A stretch of 64,000 nt of DNA, from assembly GCA_030770545.1 (NCBI GenBank), contig CM061097.1, positions 20,788,501 through 20,852,500 of the forward strand, read 5' to 3'. The translations under genes and the position numbers were made by a program. Of this stretch, positions 10,360 through 20,400 are shown one piece after another. The notes beneath the pieces are model-generated. The model was not told the DNA's origin, searched no databases, and saw nothing but the letters and a program-made list of their open reading frames with translations. Origin of the DNA: Macropodus opercularis (lineage: Eukaryota; Chordata; Actinopteri; Anabantiformes; Osphronemidae). Every line of letters starts with the position of its first letter. Position 1 is the stretch's first letter.

Positions 10360-12190
10360 GCTTTGGTTCATGTTCAAAAATCAAGTCACTGTCTTGATGT
10401 GGATGAAGTTGGACTGAGAGCAGCTCAGAGAATGAAGAGCCTACGTATCACAGGATCAGGCTGTTTCTTTAGAAACGCCCTCCGCTAACACATGAAAATG
10501 GAGGGATTTTTCTTTCTCTCACTGAGCTGTATTCCGTTTAAACTCACAAATGGCTGACCTTTGAAAATTGCTGTGTTTAAGCCTTTGCTTTTTAGCCTTC
10601 TGTAAATGTCACATAATGTTATTGGGCTCTGGCAGCACAGGATCATTAATCTTTCCTGTGCAGGCTGGCTCAGGGAAACACGGCAGATAGAGCAGCTATA
10701 TCACTAAGTAGGGACATCAGAGCAGAAGAGTAAACATCATTTGGACACTGCAGTTTTTCTGCTCAAATGGGTTTGATGTTGATGAAGAGAGACCTTCTTT
10801 TCAAAGTGCAGTGATGCACAGTGTTTGATCGATGCTGCCAGGAAGGTTGGCAGTTATTCCACCACTGCATGAGGTGCAAAAGGTGGAATCCTCTTCTTCC
10901 ACAATTACAGATAACAAAGTTGTCTTCTTCACTCCATTTTCCACTCCAGCAGATAATGTGGGAGCTAATCAATACGCTGAAACAGAAGGCTGTTGAATAT
11001 TTGCTACCACTTATTAGCTTTGATTTGCAGCACATTTAATGAACGAAACAACACGACGACAGAGTGAGTATCACTGTATTTAACTCACACTGGGCCTCGC
11101 ACGGCTGCTCTTAAGACATTTGGTGTGTTTCATGTTATTAGTGCTTCGGATGTCTCACCTCTCTATGGCATCTAGTGACACAGTAAACAACCGCTATGAC
11201 AGCAGCTCGGGACCAATATCGCTTGTACCACCTACACTGATGCAGCACTTTTACACCTTTTTGGTATTTGACCCTTATGCATATGAGACGTCGCATATGA
11301 GGTTTTGACCAAAAACATACGAACAGATGATTTGACGCTGTCAGTGTTTGCTGTCCTTGCTACATTAACCCTGTCATGCATGAATTATAGGAAGCTCAGC
11401 CAAGTGTTTTTATTTCTATTTGGGCATGAAAAAAATAAATAAAACATTTTTCATGGAGGTACAAATAGATCCAGTCAGTTGGACTTTTGAACCAAATAAA
11501 TATGTATTTAACAAAACAGTAGTTTTGTTGAAAAAATTATTGTGTATGAAAATTCTATTAAATTAAAATATTTATATTGCTGTTGATTTTATTTGTTCTC
11601 ATATTTTAATGTTCTAATATTTTTCACTGCCATACCTTCAACCAATGAACTGCAGACATTTTATGAGGTAACAGAAGATGCTGAAATATTGTTCACTGTA
11701 CTGCTTGAGTGACAGCTGGTCCTTGAAGGGAAGCTTCGTTTCCCTGACATCACTGTCTGCTACTAAATGTATGAACGTCATGCGTTAGGTTTTGTTGTTC
11801 TGTGGAATGTGTGAGGAACATGGAGAAACAGTATTGGAACTACAGCAGTAACCTGAAGTCCTCTTCAAAATAAAGCTCACAGGACACAGCCGCTCGCTCC
11901 GAGAACACAAATCAAGTCGACTGTGCTGGTACAGTGTTGATGACCAAAAAGCGTGTTTGTATGTCAGACACACATCAACGAGATGTTTGAGCACACATGC
12001 ATTCACACACACGAGCTGTAGATGTTATGTCACACAGGGATGCTCCAGAGCTCAATTAGACTCTCGGGAAATTGAAAATAAAGTTGGCTCGTGTTTGGCA
12101 TTCGCATGCTGGTGGCAGGTTGTGTCACTGGACGGTGACAAACTGTTGTTTTCTGCTTCACAACACCAGAGCCTGGAGCACTTAGGGACT
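10360..12190. other. Non-coding DNA with an AT-rich core
   Basis: Positions 11395-11630 are strongly AT-rich, with repeated AAATAAAT and AAATATTT words. No open frame resembles a known protein and no splice-bounded exon was recognised. Confidence 0.5.
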
Positions 12191-12350
12191 TTTATCAAGT
12201 AGCGCACATTCATACACGCACGTGCACACACACCTTTCACCAATACACACGATACGCACGCAGTTATTCAAGCACAGTCTCACACTTCGCACTAATGTGC
12301 AGCGTCTTTTGCACAAAGACACACACGTCTCTGCACACACACACGTGAGA
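12190..12350 (+). repeat. Imperfect CA-rich low-complexity tract
   Basis: Interrupted CA/CACAC strings between 12200 and 12350, with several ACGC and ACACAC segments. It resembles a decayed dinucleotide microsatellite. Confidence 0.65.
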
Positions 12351-12824
12351 GCTTCTCAAGCAGTCACCATGTCATTTTAGCCTGTGGAGTCACTTTATTA
12401 CAGAATGTAAAAATCCATTCAGTTTTATTTAATCAGATGAAAAGATAAGGCATTTCCGGGTCATTAATCACATAGACCCTCTCGGAGGGAGGCCTGTCTG
12501 CCTCCACACTCGCATAATCATTTGAGAGAAAGAAAGCAGACGTACAGGATAGACTCCACTGACGAGACGGAATCGTTTCCTAAACAGCAGCAGCTGCCGC
12601 CTCTAATAAAGTCCACACAACACTCTGCCTTCATATGACAAGTGTCTGGTTGGGAGCTTCTTCATGAAGCCCAGTTGTTGTCAGGCCATTCAGAGACATA
12701 CGGCTTAGTGGGTCCCAAGCTGGGTGGGTACCAGGAGCGACTGCGAGCCGGACTCCCTCCGACCTCCGTACTGGCTGGTGTAACACAGTGCACAGACGCT
12801 TGTTCTGTTTGTTTGACTGTACAG

Positions 12825-12905
12825 GTGGAGGCGGCCGTGGAAGCTGTCGATCTGGTGGTAATAGGCAGCGCAGGGCCTCCTGACCTGGGTCATTTTATTG
12901 GCTGA
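12825..12905 (+). other. Weak candidate terminal coding exon
   Basis: A pyrimidine-rich tract with TGTTCTGTTTGTTTGACTG leads to ACAG at 12821-12824, a fair splice acceptor. The frame from 12825 gives 26 residues with alternating acidic and hydrophobic character (VEAAVEAVDLVVIG at its start) before TGA at 12903. Codon third positions are G/C-biased compared with the flanks. I do not recognise the peptide, see no partner exon upstream, and a chance open frame in a regulatory element explains it as well. Confidence 0.15.
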
Positions 12906-15900
12906 TGGAATGATGCAAACTCAGGGAAGCTGTGAAGGAATTTTCATTTTTAAAAGAATGGAAATTTTTTTTATATTTTTATTTTGTTAAACAGGTTAAA
13001 CTAAAGGATGCCTGTATAATTAAGCTATATTAGGCTGCTAATATGTCCATCTGGAATAACACTGCAGGCTTGATTACAGTAAGCAGCTACTGTAAATGGC
13101 AAGTTAAAGTAGTGCAGGCAGGGAAGACAGTCTGAATGCATCCCAGGCTGCAGACAAGGTCAGAGCCAGTGAGTGTGTAATAAATCGGGAGGGAGTGTGC
13201 TGAAGCCATTATCTTTCCCTCTCCGCTAGGCGAGCAGTGCAGTGACCTGACATTATAACAAATGGAGGGGAAAACTCTGCCATGAGATGTAAATTCCCAC
13301 TCTCCCTTCCCCTACGAAAGGTGGAGTCTCTTCAGAATGGGAGTCACTGACCCGTGGCGTCCACTAAGATCTGACATGACAGGGATGGAGGGATTAGAGA
13401 GATGGAAGGATGCCAGAGGAAACGGGCTGAGGGAAAGAACCATTACACGGGATGAAGGAGATGTCACGGGAAGAATAACACGTAGCTGCCCGTTTCATTC
13501 TGCAGCGCAGCGGAGGGGCAGTCTGCCCTGTGTGGCCGTTCGTTGTATATGTATGTGTGGAAAAGCACTTCCACTGAGAAGAAAAAGGTCTGTTGATTTG
13601 ATTTGTTCCTAATTATCGTCGGCTCACACGAACCGGTCAATCACACGTTTCAGATCATTTTAGACACACACTGACATATTGGCCAGTTCTCCTCACTGAC
13701 CAGAGCTCAGACGGTTTGCTGGAGTGACTCGACTTCAGTGAGTCAAACTGATGCTCCACGCGTTAAAAGCTTTTGCTGTGCTTGATTCAAATGACTCGTC
13801 ATAGACGATACCTGAGGACAGCAACAAACCACCTGCAAAGGACTGTTTTTGAAGGGGGCTTCTTTTGCTGAGTTTGAAAATGTTTTTTCTGCTTGCAGCC
13901 TTAATAGCTCAGGTTAATGTCTTACGTGAATCTGTTCCGAGCTCCCGCATACAGGTAAGTTGTATATTGGATTTGGTCCTCGCTACCATTGTGGCTCATA
14001 ATGCTGCTGTGTGGAAGGTTCATGAATCATTTGGGGACCTTTGAGTGTGTCCTCTGGTCTACCTGTGGGTCCTCTTTGTCTTTTTATTCTTGTATTTAAT
14101 AGGGTTATTGCTTCAGAAAATTCCACCTTGTTAAGAGCTGACACTGTAAATAATGGCAGCTTTGTGTCCCACATTATTTTCTCTTTTCTTCACTCTTTCT
14201 CAGCTCCATCATTTTATTCTATCAAAGCACTCGCTGATGAATAGAAACAGGCTGCCATTGAAGAAAGGAGCGCCTCTCCCTAATTTGAATCCTTTCTCAT
14301 TATGAGACTAGCAGGTGGTATATGGAGAATATTGCGATTTAATAAAGGTTCATTTCACCAATATAGTGTTGCAAATAAGTGTCTCCACACGAGCGTAGCT
14401 TTATTCTCTCAAGTGAACACATGGAGCCTGCAAAGTATGCAGACGATGACAGGAAGACAGATCAGTGTCTCGTTAGGTGCTGTAGACTTTAAAGACTAAA
14501 GAAGTGAGAATAACCATTACCACTAGAAATAGTTTACTCCAGCAAATAAGATTTGCTGCCAGTGTTAAACCCATGGCTCCATTTCACATGGTGTAGTACA
14601 GTACATACGTCTTGTTTCTGGAGAGTGTGCGACTGATGGATGCAAACTGCTGCAGTTAGGGAGCCGAACGCGGAACATTACAGTAATCTTCCACTGGATG
14701 TCCAGGCACTGGGGGTGAATTCTGACCACACATTTCTGGGGCTGTTCCACCTTCAGTTTGTCATAATGAAGGATAAAATAGTATTAAATTTCTTTTCAGA
14801 TCACCGAAGAGTTCAAACTCTTCTGACTTATCAGCTCTGCACAGGGGCTTCAACTCCCTCACTCACACACACGGGGGCATTTCCTGCAATAATAAATCCA
14901 TCAACTCTGAAAATGATGCTCAACCACAAACACATTGCTGCTTGGCATATAACGGAGCCAGATTATGTTCAAAATAATCACAACATTTTTAGTGATTAGT
15001 CATCGTGTGACCACCAATTAACGTGAACAAAGAAGCATTGAAATGTACTTTTCAGGGTTGTAATGAATAAATTAAAATAAATTTCTAATAGGATACGTTT
15101 CTTAGTCAAATTGTTGAAGTCGTAAAAAACTACAGCCGTGTTTTCCTTCAGAAACATTATGACTTTCATGCACATCTGCATTATGCAAATACATTTTTTC
15201 AGGCTATCCGACCTCCTCAAATAGCAACTTTACCCAGTTAGAACACGTAGTGTTTATAGTTTGAAGGTTTTTACATACCTTGCTAATTGTGATTCATTTG
15301 CAAATGTTACTGATGGGAGCACCTACAAGTAATAAACCTCAGAGGAACAAGCGATGTTATTGTGATATAGAATTATAGAAGGATGGAGCTTTAAAGCTGT
15401 TCTCCGTCTTCATTTCATGATAGCATTAAAAATAAGGCCGCTGTCGGTCTCGTTTGATGTCGCTGTAATCTTGTGATCTGCTTTCATCAGGGTTTGCCTT
15501 GATTCTTTTGATTTTGTACTTATTGTGATCAGATTCTTCAGCCTTGTCAGTTTGATGTTCCTCCTTTTCCCTCTTACATTCCTAATATCTGGAGCAACAA
15601 TGATCAAGAAGCTCGACGTCTCATTTTGTGTAGTGTACGTTGTGCTTCTGAGTGGTTGAGGTCAGTGCAATGCAGGACGAGGAACATTTAATCAGAAAGT
15701 CATTGTCGCTCATTTAGCTCAAGATCAGTCACAAGTGTTTGATGGTAATCTTCAGCCAGTTGTCTGGTATCAAACATGAGGCTGGGCACAGAGTACTCAA
15801 GCTCTTCAAAGTGACCTGAGTGTTTGACCCACGTCTCAGCCGTACAATACAGGGGACGTGCAGCCTAATTGAATATACAGCTAATGAGGGAAATTGCGGC

Positions 15901-17040
15901 CCCGGAAATCAAACGCAGGTGCTCTCTTGGATCTTCTTTGTAGCAAACACTACTCTTACATATTAAAAGACAAAAAAAAAGGGTGTACGGAACATGGGCT
16001 ATTCAAGCGGCCTGTCAGTGATACAGCCTCACATTGGCTTTGTTTGCTCCTCAGCACAGACTGAATGCCAATCACTGCTGAGAGCCTTCAGGACTGAATA
16101 TCAATGAGTTGGCTCGTCGGGTTCGCAGCCCTTTGACTCGTTCTGAAGATATATTTGCAGAAAAGCATTTGCATGATTGTAGCGTGGTCACCTCACTAGG
16201 AAACGTGGAGAAGCCAGACATCGGAAAACTACAATACTGGTACCACACACTGATGTCAATGGGTCCTCGCTTGTCATGGGCTCAGCTAAATTCATTGAGC
16301 ATATTCTTATCTTCACATATCATCTAAATAAATCCAAAATAATATGTTTTTCTGAAATGACTCCCAATAGCATCGACATTTATACATTACAAGTATAAGT
16401 TGTCTTCATTTATCCAGTGAAGTGTATATTAATGGTTGTCTTGGTCTTGGGTTTAGTTTAAGTTTAACTGTTCTTCATTTATAGGCCCCTTAGCATCAGT
16501 GTTTTATTCTCACAGGGTAAACCTGACTTTCATGGCAGGTTCAGTCTTATTTATTATGATTCATATTTCTGCTTGTGACCATCATAAGGTAAGTCTTTAA
16601 TCTACTTTTAGAGCAGCACATGTTTTGGGATACTGACATTGGTTTGAGTGTAAAACACGGATCCCCCTCGTTTCTCTGTGTGACAGCAAATCATACTTTT
16701 AAACCAGTATATACAATAGTAATATTATGAAATATGCAAATGCAGATTAGTGTGATCATGTTGAGTCCTTGGGTATTAGACATATTGTTCTGTTGAAATC
16801 TCTGTGATCAAAAACATTTTGTGCTTGAAATGTGAAAACATGGCAACGTTCAAGTATGATATTAAACAACGTAAAAACGAAACTGCAGATGAAAACTGAA
16901 TCCCTTATTCTGAGGCTGTGGGGACGCGACAGGCCAGAACCTTTAGATTTTCACTTCTATAAAAGCAGAAAGACAAACATCAGTGATCGTCACATCTGGT
17001 GCTGTTTTCCTTAGCTGTAAGTATGTGTCGCCCTGAGTCC
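12906..17040. other. Non-coding DNA, several possible regulatory patches
   Basis: No recognised exon or element end. An interrupted inverted match, TGACTCGACTTCAGTGAGTCA, lies near 13724-13744. The stretch 15850-16100 has enhancer-like texture (CTAATTGAATATAC-type words, CAATCA). A poly(A) run of about nine lies near 15971-15979 without a recognisable retroposon upstream. Confidence 0.45.
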
Positions 17041-17061
17041 GCGTCCGTCGGCCAGCCTGGG

Positions 17062-17075
17062 ACAGCAGAGGGCAG
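17062..17075 (+). promoter_or_regulatory. Candidate CTCF-type site
   Basis: ACAGCAGAGGGCAG matches 13 of 14 positions of the vertebrate CTCF core CCASYAGRKGGCRS; only the first C differs. It sits in a locally GC-rich patch (17030-17130). A motif match alone does not show occupancy. Confidence 0.35.
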
Positions 17076-17339
17076 CCTCACGTCAGCCGTTCCACGCTGC
17101 TCCTGCTCACCTGCTGCTGCTCTGTTGCCTTGAACGGCTGATTAGAAATGTAAAATAATTAAGGGTGATCTGACACAAGCGGTGTTGCCATTACGCGTCC
17201 AACAGCATTTGTTGAAATGCTAAACTAAACCAAAGTTTCTGGTTAAAGTTGTGGTCGTCACTGGGACCCATATGAGGACGGACTGCGCCGCTGCAGCAAC
17301 CAACGCTGCCAACGCTGCAGAGCACATTTCACCAAAGGA

Positions 17340-17835
17340 AGAAGATTCTTTATTGATCCCACAGAGGAGAAATTCAATTGTTACCACAGCTACAACAATT
17401 AGAAGGTGTGAAAGAGTAAAAATGATCCATTATACAAATCTATATTTCTTACAAATAAGCAGAGGCCACAGAGTCACAGAGCGTCCTCACAGAGGCAGCT
17501 CACTGCAGAGGAGTCCGTCTCAGCAGGTGGAGGAGACTTTGGTTCTTCTAGTTCAGGGCGTCACTGTTATGAGTCCAGTCCAGTTTACCTTCAAACTGTC
17601 CACTGTCTCCATGTCTGAGCCCTGATCACCGGTGTGTGATGTGGTGGTTTCCTCTGTCCGTCAGTCTCCATCTCCTTCGTCTTCCTGGTGTTTAAGCAGG
17701 TTGTTGCTCTCACACAAGTTCACAAAGTCCCCGATGACGACCTGCATCCAGCTCGTTCCCCTCAGACTCACAGCCAACAACGGCCGAGTCCTCTGAGAAC
17801 TTCTGGAGGTGACAACCGCTGGCGTTGTGTGTGAC
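17340..17835 (-). mobile_element. 5'-truncated LINE (jockey/CR1 superfamily, Rex1- or L2-like)
   Basis: On the minus strand this runs from the reverse transcriptase into a 3' tail that contains TGGGATCAATAAAGAAT near 17350. A CHLQKFSEDSAVVGC segment (17770-17802 at its core) aligns with the motif-C region of these enzymes, where the usual form is KFADDTAVVGC, so the catalytic ADD is now SED. It is followed, after a frameshift, by DFVNLCESNNLL and a lysine-threonine-lysine-glutamate stretch, then METVDSLK and a decayed LDWT-like stretch. The order of blocks matches the family. Several frameshifts and stops and the missing N-terminus make it inert. The exact clade is uncertain. Confidence 0.88.
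17661..17810 (-). pseudogene. Reverse transcriptase remnant of the LINE
   Basis: Holds the altered FSED motif and the LCESNNLL block in two different frames, so at least one indel separates them. The residues around the catalytic aspartates are changed. It is embedded in the LINE fragment and is not a host gene. Confidence 0.83.
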
Positions 17836-17849
17836 GTGACCATGTTCAC

Positions 17850-18316
17850 GAATTCATGATTCTAGTTTTTGTTGTTTCCACTGTACTGTGTGAATGTAAT
17901 GGAAAACATATACAACTAACTAACCAGCAGCTGAACTAAATAAACAGTGTTTATATCACATAATTTAATCAGAAATATTGCCATGTCTTGATAAATAACG
18001 GGGAACGCGGCTTTATTGCGAGGCTTTTTGATCTTCTGGAGATGTGCCTCTGCTGTTCCCAACAAACCAATGGCTCTCATTGTGTTACACAAGGCAGATG
18101 CAACACCCCTTGATCTAATTTGACTCAAAATAGCCAGACAAAATGACAGAAAAGTATTGCAATTTTTCCATTTTCCTGCATCTGAAGCTCCTGTTCCTTC
18201 AAAGGGATACAAGATGCCATTGGTGCAGTGACACAAAATAATGTCATTTTCCCAACAAAGACATCTTTTTCTGACACAGGCACACAATGAAAAATTTGCC
18301 CTTTTTCTGACTTCTC
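17850..18316. other. Non-coding DNA between LINE and exon candidate
   Basis: A 134-codon minus-strand open frame at 17916-18320 matches nothing I recognise and has no evident splice sites. I treat it as chance. Confidence 0.4.
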
Positions 18317-18459
18317 TCAATATTCTGCATTTGAAGTAGAGTCCAGCATGATGAGGACGTCCAGGTCAGACGTCGTGTCAAAATGCTCATCCAGAAGGAG
18401 GACACACAGCCGCGTTACCGGTTCGGTGCCTCCTAGTACGATGACGCGCGTATTAAAGA
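18317..18459 (-). other. Weak candidate coding exon (minus strand)
   Basis: On the minus strand, TTTTGATTCTCCAG (ending at 18460) looks like a splice acceptor. The following frame gives about 46 residues beginning VFNTRVIVLGGTEPVTR before a stop at 18317. Third codon positions are G/C-rich (ACG, CGC, GTC, ATC, CTG, GAC) while the flanking DNA is AT-rich, which is coding-like. I cannot assign a family and see no downstream donor or partner exon. It could be a decayed exon, a retrocopy piece or coincidence. Confidence 0.2.
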
Positions 18460-18529
18460 CTGGAGAATCAAAATGATTGATTATGTTGATGATTATTTTC
18501 GAAGACAACCACACAGACAGTTTCAAACG

Positions 18530-19539
18530 GAGACATTAGGCAGCTTCTCAGTGTGTTTTGCTTGAGCATTGACACATATACACACACACACTGTCAGGCT
18601 TTAACAGAGCTCCCAATTAATGTATAATTACAGTTTTGTCCTGATGGCAGGAGGCAAAACTCTATCAGTCCCCTAATGGTTGCGGTGCTTTTGTGCTCCT
18701 AGCAACCAGCCGCTCTTTTGTATGGGCTGCGTACGCGCTGAGCTCATGTGAGAGCTGCCTATAGATTGTTGCTTTGTTATTTATAGAGCAGCATTTCGTA
18801 ATAGCCTTCACAAAAGCAGATAAATCAGTTGTAACAAGCTGGTGTGTGCTGGGAAAAATGCATAAACTAGAAAAGGAAATTAGCCGAAAACCCTGGCTCC
18901 TCTCTTGACTTTTGTTTTTAATGATTTGAAAGACTCTCATCCAACACCAGTGGTAGCAAAGCTTTAATCAGCTTGAAATGTTTCTGCCAGACAAGATGGA
19001 ACATTTTATTTCCTCATTTTTAGAAAATTTCAATCCGAGATTGTTTCTACGTTGCCAGACAGAAATTCTCCAGCAGACCAAGCACTGCGTTGGATTTCTA
19101 TATCGAACCTTGAGAACCTGGGTTCATACACAAACGCATATTGTTCAAATGATGGACACAGAATATCCATCATTTGATATCACACCAATATCGAAGATTT
19201 ACAAAAAACCTTTGCGTCAGAATGTTCTTCTCTGGCTTCATTACAGTATTAGTTGGATTACTGCCATCTTTTGAAAAGGTATTTTGTTCAATGTTACGTG
19301 AACTTTGAATACTAGACATGGGAAACTGTTGCTTGCAGCAGACTGCATGTCCACTTGACTGATCCCCACATCACATCTTCTTGATTTTAGATTAGCCTCT
19401 TTATCTTTGGCATCATTTGGCTACATACAAATCAATGCAGCTATCAATAGCAGGTGTCAGGGGTCAGAGGATGGGTCACAAGGGTCTCAAACCATAAATC
19501 TTTCCGGTTGAAGCAGCCGTGATTATTTTTGCCTAATTG
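18530..19539. other. Non-coding DNA, nothing recognised
   Basis: A short CA run lies at about 18573-18590. Open frames of 91-98 codons on both strands have no recognisable domain. Confidence 0.45.
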
Positions 19540-19870
19540 AAAATGCACACATCGTCATGCACGGGGTAATAATTGAACCCTGGTCTCTATTTGTTTGTGT
19601 CCACTCGGCATAGAGAAACTCCAGCTCCAGAATAGTCTCCGCTGTCGCCTCCTACGTCGTGAGGGTCGGCTGGACTGTGCAAACATCCAATAATTAGTGC
19701 CCTCACCTTTCTCTGCCGTTCTGTGTTTAATACTAGACAGCAATTAGGGTGTTTATGCAAGCGCTTAATGGCGCACGGCTCCCTGCCATCTGAGCACATC
19801 AACACGCTCCTGCCGTAATCCGCAGTGTGCATCATCAGCTTTGTTGCATTCATATGCGTACAAGAAAATA
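19540..19870. promoter_or_regulatory. Candidate conserved non-coding element
   Basis: Dense in homeodomain and POU-like words: CCAATAATTAGTG near 19687, GCAATTAGGG near 19740, TTTATGCAAGCGCTTAATGG near 19752 and ATTCATATGCG. Overlapping open frames on both strands change frame without preference, which argues against coding. The texture is what deeply conserved vertebrate enhancers look like; conservation itself is untested. Confidence 0.35.
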
Positions 19871-20335
19871 AATTGCAGTCAGCAGTGTTGTGTCTGCGCT
19901 GGCATACCTGCAGAGGCACATCAGTGCTAAACGTTTCTAAAAAACTACTGTACGGTCAAACAGCAACCAGCCACACAAGTAACCAGACAACTGTTCATGC
20001 ATCGACGGTCCCTCACATGATACGTGATATTACTACGTGTAACGAGTCAGATGGTAAAACAAAAACCTAAAAACTACAAGCATCGGTCAGTGGAGGCTAC
20101 TGTGTGTTGCAGTTCCTGTCCTACAGGCAAAGAAGCTGATTTTCTTACAGAGGTTTGATCACCTGTGCTCAAAATCATATTTAAAAAAAATCTAAAATTT
20201 TGACACTCAAAAAAAATAAATCATTGTAATTCATAACTGAATAATTTGGACAATTCTATGTGTGCGTGACTTTATTGTTCCACATCTCCATTAGCTGTCC
20301 ACGGCCATCATAAACAGGTATGGGCCAAAATAGCA
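19871..20335. other. Non-coding DNA with A-rich runs
   Basis: Two runs of eight A lie near 20183-20215 in an AT-rich stretch. Nothing else was recognised. Confidence 0.45.
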
Positions 20336-20400
20336 GTGTGTGTTTGTGTGTCTGTGTGTGTGCGTGCGTGCGTGCACATGATGTGTTTGTGTGTCTGTGG
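20336..20400 (+). repeat. Interrupted GT-rich microsatellite
   Basis: Mixed GTGT, GTGC and TCTGTG repeats, including a short (GCGT)n segment near 20361-20375. Confidence 0.85.

Noticed and set aside
15965..15985. Retroposon poly(A) tail
   Set aside because: A run of about nine A with no recognisable element body or target duplication beside it.
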